Below, piece by piece: positions 19,075 to 31,480 of a stretch of 64,000 nucleotides of DNA. The notes under the pieces were generated by a model, which saw only the letters and a program-made list of their open reading frames with translations, did not search any database and was not told the DNA's origin. Numbering within the stretch: the first letter of the stretch is position 1; each line of letters opens with the position of its first letter. The stretch spans positions 310,001 to 374,000 of the forward strand of contig NC_135123.1 of the NCBI RefSeq assembly GCF_050908995.1, in the 5' to 3' direction. A program made the translations under genes and the position numbers. Source of the DNA: Andrena cerasifolii. Lineage: Eukaryota > Arthropoda > Insecta > Hymenoptera > Andrenidae.

Positions 19075-20627
19075 TTCTGGCGTAGACCTTTGGCAGGTAA
19101 GTATCCATTTCAACAGGCAGTGCCACCCGTGGCGTCAGTAAGACCGCCCCCGGTTTTTGCCATTCCAGAGGGGTTTCTTGCAGTGAAAATCAGTAAATTT
19201 GCAAGCGCAATATCTTAAAAACCAGTGGAAATAAAGTGTATACATTAAAGCTTATTGAATTTGTCTTGGAACGCACTATCAACTCAGGTCTTCAAAAAAA
19301 ATAGTTCCATTTGAAAAACCGAACTTGACCATCGTATCTTTTAAAATAATAATCGAAAACAAAATTCGTTCGCGCTAATAAATGGGCCCCCTCGAACCAT
19401 GCAATTCCCTATTTTTTTTATATTTTTATCGACAATACTTTAAGAGATATCGCGCTGTCCACTCCTTAGTGGGACACCCTGTATAATTAATTAATAATCC
19501 GATTTATACCGTGTTTGGATTCATTTTCATGTGAAAACTGTGAGCAGTACGTTCCAGAAACTTTCGAGCCGATGAGACGGAATGTAGAAATTTTAAATTT
19601 CGTTACATATGTTATACAAACTATATGCGTTTTGTTATTATAAAACGTTCAAACTACATATACGCGTTTCGTTAGATATGCTTCCTTTCTAATGCAGTTG
19701 TGATTATTTCAATCGTTGTACGTAGTTTTCAATGGATAAAAAATGTAATTCCGATTTTATTTCTGTGATGTACAAGATAATGTTTAAAATTAGCAACAGT
19801 CATCGATGCTTAGCAATTCGATGTTGAGCATATGTAGTTACTTGTTGAATACGAAATATGTACACATTGCTTCTGCTTTTGTGGGTTTTTGACCGCAATA
19901 TGTACGTCCATATGTGTACCTTTAGCGAAATTGTCTCATTGAAAAGCCCAGTCTTCAGGTGAAGTCAGACGGCGAGTCGGCTCGGCTCGCCCAGGCTCGG
20001 CGAGTCAGCTTCAGTATAAGCTATATATCAAAAGTGCTCAATTGTATCGCGAATTGTTAGTATTTTGAATAATGGATTGCAGAGGTACAAATCAAGTTCA
20101 AACATGAGTATTTTAATTTCCAACGAACAGAATTAAAATATAATCATAAAAATCATGGAATTTTTCAATAACTTTCGTTGGAAAAGCTGTAGATATCCAG
20201 GAACCTCATCGAACCTGAAAAGTTGTGTGCTATTTGTTCTATTTCCTTTACAGAGTACATATTCAAAAGTAATAGCGGCAAATATTTGCAACTTTCCATA
20301 ATTTTTAAACATAATTAAAATAATTCTATCGCCAAAAAAGATGATGTTAGGAGCTAAAATGTGTAATTCATTCTAAATAACGTGGTTATAAATAATTTTT
20401 CTTTACAAAACACAGTTCATATTCGCTTTCTGCATTCTGAGAAACCCCAAGTTTTTTAATTAATATTTTAGCAGATTACCTGTTTAGCGCTCATCTTTTA
20501 TTTGACGATTTATTCCAATAAATTCTTATTCGAAAAAACTTTCATTCGTTTTTCTCGAATAACTTCATTTTATTCGTAACTTTTATCCACGCGAAATCGG
20601 GCACATTTTGGAGTAATATTTCTGATA
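19075..20627. other. AT-rich non-coding stretch
   Basis: No supported gene on either strand. Near 19970-20010 there is a GC-rich inverted-repeat patch (GGCGAGTCGGCTCGGCTCG). The rest looks like decayed repeat sequence. Confidence 0.6.
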
Positions 20628-21390
20628 TGGCTCAAATTTGAATATGTTGTAGTCTTTAGGGATGTATACACATACCTCGAAGGATTTTTGAAATTTTTGA
20701 AAAATGTAGATTTTACAGATGTTTGAAGGTAAGTGCTACCTTTTTTTTTCAATAAATTATAACTATGGTAGTAGTAAACGGGTGGAGATGAGATTTATGG
20801 TGATTTGTAGAGAAAACATTGAAGTTTTAAGAAAAAATTATTTCTGTTTTAAACAAATAAAATTTAGACCGTTTTTGTGCAATTATTATAAACGAATGCA
20901 GTTTTTTAACATCGGGCGCGATTTTAAAAATCTGAGAAAAAAAATCAGACTATAGATATATTCTTCCCCTTCATGGTCTAATTGTCAAAAATATGGACAT
21001 TTTAAAATTGGCCCTGTAAAAATTGCCGAAAGTTTAAGCTGCGTCAAATCACACCGCCTCGACTGGCTGAGCCCTGCGGTACTCGCAGTGGCCAAGCGGG
21101 TATATCTGCTTTCTTATACAGTGTTCTAGAATATGGTAAGTATTTGAAAAAAATTGAAGAAGGAAAACTTTTACTGTTTTTTATACACAACATAATGCGG
21201 TAACTCAATTTTGGGTGTTCGCAATATTTTCCTTGAAACGAAGGTGACCCTCAGTTTTTTAAATGGAATGCTATATATTTGATTATCCGATATGAAAGCG
21301 ACTGTCAAGACAAATTCAACCATATGATATACTATGACCTTCAAGACTACACATGGTTAGGAATGAAATAAATATATCGAACTAGCTTTT
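20628..21390. repeat. Old dispersed repeat, related to 58060-58560
   Basis: GAATATGTTGTAGTCTTTAG followed by GGAT(G/A)TAT, and ACAAATTCAACCATATG(A/G)T near the other end, occur in the same order and orientation in both places with many differences between. This suggests an old, diverged repeat family. Confidence 0.65.
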
Positions 21391-21395
21391 TATCT

Positions 21396-21865
21396 AGTAG
21401 ATTGAATTTCTTCATCAATGACACTGTGCCTCACTTAGGTGCAACTCCTGACGGCCTCGTGGACCATGATAAAATCGTCGAAGTAAAGTGTCCTGAATCG
21501 GCCAAGGATTTAACACCTGCTGAAGCAATAAAGCAACTTGGTAATATACGGCGTATTTTTAAGGGTAATGAAATGAATCAAAATCATCATTGCTATTATC
21601 AAGTGCAAGGACAATTGCACATAATGAAAAGGCAACGGGCCTATTTTTAGAAGGCCTATTTTCTTTTAAAGGACTGAAGGTTACAACAGTAACGAGAGAT
21701 GATCGATTCTGGGCAACAGAGATGGAAGACAAACTGAGCAAGTTCTATGAGGACTGCATGTTGCCAGAAATTATAGATAGCAGATACAATCGACAACAGC
21801 CGATTAAAGAACCTCCGTACACACAAAAAGGAGGAGCAGCTACGAGTACACAAGAAAGTACATAA
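21396..21865 (+). pseudogene. YqaJ-type nuclease fragment
   Basis: The first part (to about 21650) reads FINDTVPHLGATPDGLVDHD, then IVEVKCPESAKDLTPAEAI and YYQVQGQLHIMKRQ, a clear YqaJ-like recombinase/exonuclease core with the catalytic Asp, Glu and Lys in PDG...EVK. The frame shifts around 21640-21660; the continuation in the second frame reads RDDRFWATEMEDKLSKFYED and LPEIIDSRY, the usual C-terminal end of eukaryotic transposon-encoded YqaJ proteins. The N-terminal part is absent; an old repeat abuts it on the left. Such nucleases accompany some DNA transposons (for example ISL2EU) and large viruses. The frameshift and missing N-terminus make it inactive. Confidence 0.8.
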
Positions 21866-21890
21866 AACGATGGATGAAAACATCGCGATA

Positions 21891-22002
21891 GCACCGGCGA
21901 GTGCGTCCAGCGCATATGAAGAGCTGTCGAATTAGTAATTGCAATTCAAAGTGACTATTGCAGCGGCGAGTGCATCCAGCGCATATGAAGAGCTGTCGAA
22001 TA
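21891..22002 (+). repeat. Direct repeat, 2 copies of about 43 bp
   Basis: GCGAGTG(C)(G/A)TCCAGCGCATATGAAGAGCTGTCGAAT occurs at 21891-21932 and 21960-22002, just downstream of the YqaJ fragment. It may be element-terminal sub-repeats. Confidence 0.8.
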
Positions 22003-22589
22003 AATAATGTTCCAAAATGTAAGTAAGAAAGTATGTAGAAGATACATATGGAGAGTCAATAGGACCGTCTATGACGGGGGTGGTGGTGGGCCTTTTCACA
22101 CTCTTCTAATAATAAATACCTATAGCTATTCTTTCATATCAAGTGGAAATGACATGTATAAAAGCGTAAGTATGACATATACTTTTGTTATGCAAATAAT
22201 TGGATTAATTGGAAATCATCATGAATGTTTCTCTCATATATGAATTTGTTTTAGATGTTTCCACCAACCAATATCAACATTGAAAATCATGCTGTATGAA
22301 GCGAGGAAAGGAAGGCTGTCTTCTCCGCAAGCATAAAGATAAGTAAACAACATACATACATTTACATTTTTACTGCATTCAGATTACAACTCGTTCTAAC
22401 TTTTTATCACAGGTTCTATGACAACTAACTGGCATCGAAAGGGGTCAGTGCCATCCCAAGAAAATATTTATGAGAAATAGGACACAATAATAATGGTTTC
22501 TTCAGTAAGTGTGAGTATCAGTTTTTACATTCAAGTGGTATAAACACAAAAATTATTTTTATTAAATTTATTTATTTTTGCAGATCAAA

Positions 22590-23424
22590 CCAGGGTGTAC
22601 ATATGTACACTGGGCTGAGGAATATCGTTGCAACTACCACAAATGCAGGGTGGAAGAGGTACCCCTTCCATGACGCCGATCGGGCTAGAGAAAATGTGCA
22701 GCAGCAGATTTTCTGTCAGCTGGTGGAGCAGAGTTTCTGTCCTTGAAGTGACAGAAAATATAACCTATATGCTTTACCTGATTTCCTAAAGATACTGTTG
22801 TGGCGTAATGATAATGTTTCGAAAGGATGATAAAAAGTTCACAAAAGTAGCGTAATAGAACGAAATAGCCGCTAAACATTTATTGTCATATATCATATAC
22901 ATAGGCTATATTTTCTGTCACTTCGAGGAGGGACCACATAATAATCACGCGTTGGATTCAACGTCAAACACAATTTTATATATGTTTGTTCATAATTGCT
23001 TTCTGCATAGGACGTGTAATAAGTGTATTTCATGTTCTGTTTCAGTGTTTTATTAATTAAAAAATTTCTATCCTAACAAACTTCAGTTTCTGGGGACATG
23101 CTCTCGTGTATTTTTCCTTTTCACTTATAATTGCTTACTGCCAACTTAGAATATTCTAGCATAAGCACATTTCAAGTAAATGTACAATGAATTTTCTACG
23201 TTTGCAGTACCAGCAGACTTTCTGTTTAAATTTTTACAAGTTCAACGCAACAGCTGACAATTTCTTTTCACATTCAAAATAAAATATGGAAATGACAAAC
23301 AGCTCCCTCTCGCGTGCACAGGCAGCCGCGTGTCTATGGGTATTACCATTTCTGTGCACAAAAAACCTGCTGTAATACCAACCTGCTGAATCGGCCAGGT
23401 CACGCGAAGTGTCTACCCCCTTAA
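22590..23424 (-). repeat. TTAA-ended repeat, copy 1 (inverted partner 56976-58040)
   Basis: Read on the minus strand it starts TTAAGGGGGTAGACAC at 23424 and runs to about 22590. The copy at 56976 starts TTAAGGGGATAGACAC and runs the opposite way for ~1.06 kb. A terminal TTAA and a GGGG start suggest a piggyBac- or Kolobok-type TTAA-targeting element. No transposase is visible in either copy. Confidence 0.75.
22742..22928. mobile_element. 187-bp MITE, copy 1
   Basis: The ends are inverted: GAAGTGACAGAAAATATAAC and its complement ending GTCACTTCGAG. Two more copies lie at 57473-57661 and 57714-57918. The interior, with TTTCCTAAAGATACT and ACATTTATTGTCATA, is conserved and non-coding. Confidence 0.85.
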
Positions 23425-24720
23425 TTGCGACCGGATGACGATGTCCAAAATGCCGATGCCATGAATACTGACAGTCGTCCGTATGCTCGGTATTTATGGC
23501 CTCATTGACCGCACAGGCCTTTTCGACCGTTTCCAGCACGTACAATTCGGAAAACATTCTCGCCGTTGCCTGCAGTTCCCCGTTCTTGAGAATTTGACAC
23601 TGCTGTTCTTCAAAGTTGATCTTGTACCCATCCTTCGTTAGCCTCTTGACTGACAATAAATTGCAGTCAAGGGTTGGAACATGCAACACGTCCTGTAATG
23701 AAATTTCGATGACTTTTCCAGGGTCTGCACCGTACTTAATGGTTCCTGAACCGATGCCTTCCATTTCAGCCGTCTTTTCTTCGTCTGCAAGACAAACATG
23801 TCCCTTCCTGCCAGAGTCGAATTCAACGAAAAAATCCTTCGAGGTTACCATGTGATTCATTGCACCGAAATCTACAATCCAAGAATTTTCTTTTCCCTTT
23901 GTTTTATTCGCCTTGAAACAAGCTTCTCTGAACACTGCATAGTAACACCATCCTGGAGGAGACTTTTCATCGGATACATAATTTAGTTTTTCTTCTTTGC
24001 TCTTCCAAGCCTTATACTTTACGCATTCCCTCTTTAAATGACCAGGTGTTTTACAGATAAAAACAACTTTTCTGCTGTTGCGCACCGCTTTTACCCTTAA
24101 ATGCAGTCTTCATAGCTGCCTCTGGAAAATTTTCTTTTGCGTTCTTTGAGCTCTTACGCCTCTTTAATTCGTCTATTAATTTGCTTTTTACAAATTGTGT
24201 ACTGATTTCACTATCCTATCTACTCTCTAATGCCGTTACTACGTCGTATGAATCCGGTAAACTTCCTAATAATAGTGATGCTACGAGATTATCAGGCAAA
24301 TCCTGTCCGAAAGCTGACAGTTGATTAATGTAATTTGAAAAAGTCGTAATGTGATCTTCCATATTTCCACCTTCCTTTAGCACCATCCTGCATGCCTGTT
24401 TTTAACAAAAATACTTTACTTGTTAAAGAGACTTTCTGGTGGTATCCTTTAAGTGCATCCCATGCCTCACGAGCAGTCCTAGCAGTCCTTATGTGTTGCA
24501 ATTGATTATCTACCACCAATAATCCAATTGTAGCACGTGCTTGGCCATCCCTGTTCGACCATGCGGTATATCCAGCATCTGTCGGGGCGATCGCGTCCTG
24601 TTTAATTACATTCCACAACTTTTCCTTTATCAGTAAGAGTTCTACCCTGTAGCTCCATACTGAATAATTTTCACCGTTTAGATTTTGTACGGCGAAACGA
24701 AATCCCGCATTATATGCAAT
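23370..24720 (-). pseudogene. Copia element remnant: gag, zinc knuckle, protease, pre-integrase
   Basis: On the minus strand, a UBN2-type gag part (about 24720-24325; LLLIKEKLWNVI, then GLLVVDNQLQHIRTARTARE) is followed, after stops and frame changes, by a degenerate knuckle (GHLKREC), an aspartic protease motif WIVDFGAMNHM and a GAG-pre-integrase segment (SWHRHFGHRHP). The protease should read D-S/T-G-A, so the DFGA here is damaged. The normal order (gag, protease, integrase, RT) stops at about 23424, exactly where the TTAA-ended repeat begins, so integrase and RT have been removed or displaced. Clearly a dead copy. Confidence 0.88.
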
Positions 24721-24739
24721 GGTTTCACTTTATGTTTCT

Positions 24740-25390
24740 CCAACAAACAAACAAAACGTTACCGTCTGTTGCCTCTCGACAACACTGTAGCTTCCTGGAA
24801 GCGCCCGAATGGAATTCGCCTCTTTCGTTGGAACAATGCGCGCTAGTGACCGACGAAAGACGACGCTGCACGAACCCAGCGCTGCGTGATCGGCTCGACA
24901 CGCCGGCAGTTACATTGTCGTTACGACTCAAACGAGACAGACCATTCGAGACAGACTATTAATAACGTTCATTGCTATAAGATATCGTTGTTACTACCAT
25001 CTACAACTCTATTTAACGCGGCTCGATCATTCACAATTGATCGAGAAGGACCGAGCATAGTCTCGGTACGCTCTCCATTTTTGGTCCTTCGAACCACGGA
25101 TATGCGTTGAAAACGTGTCCACTGCAAGTCATTGGCTGGAGATTCGGCTACACACGAGGCGCAGCATCCTGGCAGAACGGCTTCGGTAGCATACAAAGGG
25201 CTACAGCCGCAACAACGACGAGTACAACGCGGGTCATCCTGTACGAGAACATCGACGAGTACAACGCGGATTATCCGTACGAGAACAACGACGAGTACAT
25301 CGCGGATCATTCCGCACGAAGGCACAGCGCAGCACGGCCAGGGGTCTTCTTCACCTGGGCACAGCAACCACACATCGGGGTAACAGCGTA
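24740..25390 (-). mobile_element. Possible 5' LTR of the Copia remnant
   Basis: Immediately upstream of the Copia gag on the minus strand is a region starting TGTTACCCCGATG at about 25390. It has a TTAAATAG TATA-like patch and an internal array of ~2.7 units of 39 bp (25215-25320, with CGACGAGTACAACGCGGAT). The inner end is not certain and no primer-binding site was recognised. Confidence 0.4.
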
Positions 25391-25472
25391 AACGTGAGTC
25401 AGTGTCTATCTTGTCAGTATCGCCATTCCTTCGTTTCCTTTCCTTCGTACGAATTTCGTTCCGCTATAAGGT

Positions 25473-25853
25473 GTGATAAATTCAGCCAACTATGGATTCC
25501 GAGGACGTAAAGAAACGCGAACGCGAATTAATAAAAAACGCGCAGTGATTAAGAGCCGTCTTACGGTATTTGCTAAAGCGTTAGATCCATGCGACGAGTC
25601 TCGACGAATTTTTGCGAAACACTTAGAAACCCGAATCGCGAGAGTAGAACAAGATTTCGAAGCCTTTGCAGGTATTCACGACTCGTTAGAGGAGCTTGCA
25701 TCGGATGAGGTGTTCGAATCGCGTCTTGCAGAACGAATGGAATTTGAACAAAATCATTACAAGGCTATCCAAATGGCACGGGCAATGTTGGGCTCCATTG
25801 ACGAGAACAATGTGACGCGACGAGAGGAGACTGGACAAAATGTCTCAGCATAG
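25473..25853 (+). pseudogene. BEL/Pao gag, N-terminal piece
   Basis: Reads INKKRAVIKSRLTVFAKAL, then coiled-coil-like RIARVEQDFEAFAGIHD and RMEFEQNHYKAIQMARAML, the pattern of the N-terminus of BEL/Pao gag. The probable original start is ATG 25491 (MDSEDVKKRERELIK); that frame meets a stop after an A-rich run near 25533-25538, so a one-base change separates start and body. The frame ends at 25853 where a MULE-derived segment begins. The DUF1759-type gag body resumes at about 27371. Confidence 0.72.
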
Positions 25854-25854
25854 G

Positions 25855-26191
25855 CCTTAGAGCCGCGGGTAGAATCCGTCGCGCAGCCGGTAGCTGGCGC
25901 GAAGTGAATGGTTTTCAGCGAACTCAAAACTCTATCAAATCATGGCATCGACGTTGGCAATGTATAGTTGATCGCCATAAGGTTTCATTATTTAAAATTA
26001 TAAATGAAATACAGAAAGAACAAATTATAACCGAAACTACACTTGAGCGGGTATTACGTGGTGAACCCCCAGTAAAAAAGAAAAAGAAAGATAAACTAAG
26101 AGAAGAAAGAGTACAAAGGATCTTAGAAAATCGAGAAACATATACAAAAATAGATTTTGTGAGCGCATTAGCACATAACTTGTATCTGTAA
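25855..26191 (+). pseudogene. MULE transposase, C-terminal fragment
   Basis: The 96-residue frame (NGFQRTQNSIKSWHRRWQCI, then FKIINEIQKEQ and DFVSALAHNLYL) resembles the C-terminal end of MULE-type transposases, where an R-T-N-N-x-x-E-x-W/F-H motif follows the DDE core. Here the first Asn is Gln and the Glu is Lys. The catalytic core is absent. It interrupts the BEL/Pao gag and is probably the end of a decayed Mutator-like element that fills 25855-27370. Confidence 0.62.
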
Positions 26192-27370
26192 TGATACAAT
26201 TATTCATGTTTATGTTTTTATTGAAGTTATATCAAGTTAATTTATGTTATATATTTGTCGGAGAATAAAAAAAATAATGAATAAATTTAATTGAAATGTA
26301 TCGTTTATTTCGTTACAATGCTTACACAGGGTTGAGCAAATAGATAGTCGATCTTTACAATCTATTACTAATGCTATTACTAATGACGACATGAAGTCAT
26401 GAATGATTGAATTGCGAAATTATTTTGGCGCCAATCGAACGCAAGCGTCAGACTGTTAGTGGGCGCTTGAATGTAGTCTCGGAAGGGAAACGGAAGGGGT
26501 TGTTTAGCAACCGGAAAAGGTTGATAATTTAAATGCGGAATTTTAAAAAAAGAAAAAAGGGTTTGATTCCGAAAGAGATCGTCATCGAGGACAATTCAGC
26601 TTTCCCTTCCCGAGAATTCATTAGTTTTCGATTTAAATAGTATTATAGTTTATAGATTGATTAAAAGTAATTTTCTTGAAAGTTCTTTATAACAACATTG
26701 TTCAATTCTTGTTGAAATCAAATAAAAAATGAGACGCTTTTCGAGGTGAAGGGCCAACGTGAACCCCCAATCGCCCTCGGAGGCTTCATCGTTTCCCCCT
26801 ATTCCGACATATTAATGATGTATTAATCAAACAAAACGCCACATTGTTATAATTTCTGATATTAATCATTATTAAAGATCAATATTAATTTATGTAGGTA
26901 CTAACTTATGTAATCAATTAAGGTAACAACTAAACTAATGTTAATTTATATAATAATTTATGTTATGGATTCACATGTGTTATTATAATTTGTTATTAAT
27001 AATATTAATAATGAAAAATTGTGAATACGTAACAATAACTTATAGTTTGCAATATCATTTGTATCGCTACTTTTTTATATAAGGAAATGAATATGGAGAT
27101 AATGATGATGATGACACTGACTGGGCCTTCTTATCAAGTGGGCTAAATTGGCTATAGCCCAGGGACGCCGATGATTGAAGGGTGCTTAAGAATGGAGAAT
27201 CTATACGATGTATTTACCGCCTTGTACCAATTGGGAAGAAACTGCAGTCTATACGGTGTATAGAGTTGTGGTGCCAAATTTGTATAGCCCAGGGCGCTCA
27301 AATTTGTTAATACGGCCCTTGTCTGTGAAATGATTGTCGGTGAAATGAATGTCGGTGAAGTAAAGGTAAC
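26192..27370. other. AT-rich non-coding remainder of the insertion in BEL gag
   Basis: No supported gene. TATAGCCCAGGG(A)CGC occurs twice (about 27152 and 27285), and TGTCGGTGAA(A/G)TGA-type short repeats lie at 27325-27360 near the boundary where the BEL frame resumes. Confidence 0.55.
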
Positions 27371-28880
27371 CCGTCGCGACGACACCCGTTGATTCACCGA
27401 TAACAACGCAGTCGGATTTGCACGTAAAATTGCCGAGATTGGATTTGCCGAAATTTAGTGGATCATACGAGGCATGGCCCGGGTTTTGCGACGCGTTCAG
27501 GTCCGCCGTCCATGATAGCCCGAATTTTCGCAACGCTAAAAAATTAATGTATCTGCAGTCTTGTCTAACCGGGAAGGCCGCGGAGAAGGTGGAGTCTCTG
27601 GATACGACTGCCGCGAATTACTCGATCGTGTGGAACATTCTGGACAAGTATTACAACGATCCGACGGCCGTGGTTAACAATCGCGTAAATGCATTTTTCG
27701 AACTACCGGTATGTTCGCGATCGAGCGCCACACTTCTGGGCGAATTGTTGCACGCGGCGACAAAACATTATCGAGCGCTGAATGCTCTCAATCAGCCGTT
27801 TCTTGGGGCATTCCCAATTTATGCGGTAACGTCTAAATTGGATGTAGGAACTTGTTTGCGTTGGAAGGAGAAAATTCAGAGCAATCCTTTCCCTTCTGTG
27901 GAGGATTTACTAGAATTTTTGCATGCGCGATTGAAGGTTTTAGAAACCAACCAACCGGAAAAGTCGGATAGATCCTCGACCTTGAAAAAGGTGTCAGTAG
28001 ATACACATCGATCCAGTCTTTCTCATGCAGCGATAAAATCGTCATACTATATTTGGAAGGGTCCGCACTTTGCATATCAGTGTACCAAATTAGTCAGCGC
28101 GACAGTAGAACCGCAATTTTACATTGTCAAGGGGGCCGGATTGTGTATTAATAGCTTGCGTCCAGATCATACAGCTACAAATTGCACTGTCGGTACTTGT
28201 AAACAATGCAGGGGAAGGCATCACACACTATTACACACGGAACGGCCGCCTGATCAACAGTCAGTACAAGCGAACGTGGCCGCATCAAACGCCATAGGTC
28301 CGTCGGAGGTTCTGTTGTCAACCGCGATTATTCACATTCTTTTTAACGGAACGGCGATGAAACTCGGATTAGTCGAACACTACACTAACAGACCAGTGAT
28401 AGGTATAAATCAAACGATATCAAGGATCAACAGCACGGTCAAAGCGTGCATAAAGTCTCGCATCAATAATTTCAACACCGAACTAACTTTTTTAATTCTA
28501 CCGCAAATCACAGAAATCGTACCCTCGCAATCTGTAGCTCGAACCAAGCTGAATATTCCAAATAACATTCCATTAACCGACCCTGGGTTTGCCAACTCGT
28601 CGGAAATAGAAGGCTTGATCGGGGCTGAGATCTTTTTCAATTTGTTGTGCATCGGACAAATAGCCACCGCAACCAGTTACGTGATGCTGCAAAGAACTAA
28701 GCTCGGCTGGATTGTCGCGGGAAAATTGGGTCCGTCAGAGTCGATTCAAAGACCAATTTTCAATCTTGCACGTTGTGCACTACAAGATCAGTTAGCCAAA
28801 TTGTGTGAATTAGAGGAGACCCCACGCGAAATAGTCTTATCAAGCGAAGTAGCGGCATGTGAACGTCATTATCAATGTAA
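27371..28880 (+). pseudogene. BEL/Pao gag body and aspartic protease region
   Basis: The frame is open from about 27371. It contains a DUF1759-type gag (LPRLDLPKFSGSYEAWPGFC, KAAEKVESLDTT, NRVNAFFELP), a degraded zinc-knuckle region (CINSLRPDHTATNC and CKQCRGRHHTLLH), then a DUF1758-type protease region (VIGINQTISRINSTVKACIK, EIEGLIGAEIFFNLL, KLGWIVAGKLG). The first knuckle has Ser where Cys is expected. The usual protease D-S/T-G triplet before it is not clearly present. The frame is cut at 28880 by the composite element and resumes at 32728. BEL elements encode one long gag-pol polyprotein. Confidence 0.87.
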
Positions 28881-28962
28881 AGGTAGGATCTCCTACCCGC
28901 GATTGGTCGCAGCGATTTGACCAAGCGACTGGGCCTAGGCTGAATCTTCTTGCCTGCGACCA

Positions 28963-29110
28963 GGGGTGTGCGGGTAGGTGACTTTTCGGGCTCGGGACGG
29001 GCCGGAAACTTACGAAAGTATTGCGACCCCGCCCGACCCCACCCGAAATTTTCCGACCCGTCCCGAAGGCCAGGGACCCGAGCCTCGGGGCGATCTGCAC
29101 ACTGCTACCA
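28963..29110. mobile_element. Small hAT-like MITE nested in the left MITE
   Basis: Flanked by GCGACCA on both sides (28956-28962, 29111-29117). Its ends GGGGTGTGCGGGTA and the complement of ATCTGCACACTGC are inverted. The GC-rich interior (GGGCTCGGGACGGGC) is self-complementary. A 7-8 bp duplication fits hAT. Confidence 0.62.
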
Positions 29111-29879
29111 GCGACCAAGTCCATTGCCACAGTGGGGCAGGATCCCAATAAACAAGGAAACGAGTCAGAATTCAAAAGTTGGAGGAGGATTATGTATTTT
29201 TATATATTTATGATAATAATAATAAATCGTGTTTATTCTTTTATAATATTTGATACAACGCAGTGGAGTTAGAAATGCAAAGTACAGAATGGGCGAGGCT
29301 CAGCGTCACTGTTATTCATGCCTGACCCGAATATTTTTTGTAAATTATAAATATGTGCTCCTAAAAAAAGTAAAACCCCACAAAGAAGACCCAAAAAGAA
29401 GCCAGAAATAAAGATTTTAAAAATTATTGAACAAATTGTAGGTCAAAAGATTCCCACTACAATACAGATGAAGGTGTTTTAAACTTTTTATGCATTTCTG
29501 TAGATCCAGTAATAGTTTTCTATTTTTGCCGAAAGAAAATCAAACACCTTTTTTTATAAAGAAGCTTAATATGATTCGGCATTTCGATTGCGAAAAATGG
29601 CATGTTGAATAATTTCTCTATTTCTTAAGATTCCGGTCCACTGTGCGTTGAGACAAAAAACGGGCTCAGAGTGAAGCGTGAAATCATTCGTTGCTTTCGA
29701 CCGGTAATTTCATATTGCCCCTAGAACGTTTCGACAACATATGTTTGCCAGCATCTGTAAAGGGCAATCAAGAACGTTGTGTCGTCTGTAACAAACCTCC
29801 AAAACTGCGCCTTTTTTTTTCGCATTAATAAAACCAATTAATAAGCACTTAAATACTTATATTTTTATTATATTCTTAT

Positions 29880-31075
29880 TAATCCTACTTTTATAAGGTG
29901 TGTTTAGTATTAATATTAAAATTAGCTCAGAGTATCGCGAGACGCGAGTGCGATGAAAGAGAGAATCGAGTGATGAAGAGTGGGAGAATCGAACGCATGC
30001 GCGATCCTCAGTCAATCGGCGGATCGGCGAGAGTAAGGATCGAAGCAGAGAAATATGCATAGCAATGAGTGGGAGAATCGGGCGTTCCACGCGCGCCTGC
30101 GCACTAACCAGTCGATTTGTAGACCGGCTGGAGAACAGATCGAGCGAGTCGAGAATGATTGACGCGTTATATTCGAACTCCATTCCTATTGGTGCGCTCC
30201 CAAAATCCAGAACATGTATAAATACGGGCACGATAGCCCAGAGAAATTCATTCATTCATTCTATTCTATTCGGTTCATTCGATGCCAGTCAAGAATTCTA
30301 TTTCAAACAGTCAATTATTCAATGTATTAAGGATCATTTAAAGCTTATAGCTGATCCCAACATAAATTAATGCTCCAACTTTGGAAGCCGCTTTGTAGGC
30401 CCCTCGGTTCTGTCGAGCGTCCCAACCAAAGCCATAGTCGCTAAGTTTGACGAGACGTTCAGGCCGTGGAAGCCGCCTTGTAGGCCCCTTAGTTAGTTGA
30501 AGCAAAGTTATTAATTCTTATTCTCAGGTTAGTACATTACTCCTGAGCAACGTGGGACTGAGATCACTCCAGGTGGCAAACCTGCCCCTGATGAAACGGA
30601 GAGCAATTTAAAACGTATCTCAACTTAACATATTCAATTCCTAAATCCTAAACTATTACATAAACCTATTATCCTTCTATATTGACCAAGAGTCACTATC
30701 CATAATCTAATTCATTCTATCGACTAAGACGTTATTATTAGTCATTTAAGTTATATATATCAAATTGATCGATCAAACGGGCGTTCTTTTGTACCGACCG
30801 AGAGTTGCAACCCAAGACGATCAACTTTATTTCTTTGTACCGACCGAGAGTTGCAACCCAAGACGATCAACTTTATTTCTTTGTACCGACCGAGAGTCGC
30901 AACCTATTTAATTATTATAATTCCTTTAAACTTATAAAGTGTTAATTTATGTTTGTTTGTATAATTCAGAAGTGTTTTCCTGAATAAACACTATTAAGTT
31001 AAATTCTTGTTCTTGAATTTTAATTCTTTATCGCACGCCACTCGAACCAATCCTGAAATCCTGTAAGAAGCGTTA
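29880..31075 (+). other. LTR-like promoter region inside the composite
   Basis: Has a TATA box (TATAAATA at about 30217), an initiator-like CATTC run 30 bases on, and AATAAA at about 30983, without a coding frame. This looks like a solo LTR or a non-coding transcription unit. TGGAAGCCGC(T/C)TTGTAGGCCCCT repeats at 30383 and 30468. The boundaries are not established. Confidence 0.4.
30789..30910 (+). repeat. 46-bp tandem repeat, 2.6 copies
   Basis: The unit TTTGTACCGACCGAGAGTTG plus CAACCCAAGACGATCAACTTTATTTC is repeated with almost no differences. Confidence 0.9.
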
Positions 31076-31377
31076 CATCACGCTCGAAACCCTTACACGT
31101 CTATGATAATTTTAGGCATTCTTCAGTCTGAGTTAATCCGTGTGTTGCTCTGTCGGTGGATTGTACATGCCCTATTTATAATGACTTCGGACCCGCAAGT
31201 AGGTACTGTTGTCAACCGCCGCACCGACTCGCGGGACAATATGGTCATACACTATGACCCAGGCGAGACTCTCTGGCCGATCAGCCTGATTAATTGTTGG
31301 GAATCAGATGTGGCATTTTCCTCCACTAACAAAAGAAGATGTTCTTATGTTAGATCGAAGAATGTTAACCGGTCTGT

Positions 31378-31480
31378 AGACGCTCAATATTATTGTGCAA
31401 TATATTGCACAATATTTTTGCTGTGTGCCCCACACGGTCAATAATATTGAATATTACACAATATATTGAGCGTCTAGGGG
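31378..31480. repeat. AT-rich palindrome
   Basis: AGACGCTCAATATTATTGTG and the complement of TATATTGAGCGTCT form the arms. The centre is itself a smaller hairpin around GTGCAATATATTGCAC. Confidence 0.8.

Noticed and set aside
24975..25373. 132-residue minus-strand ORF
   Set aside because: It reads through the 39-bp tandem repeat in the putative Copia LTR and has low-complexity composition.
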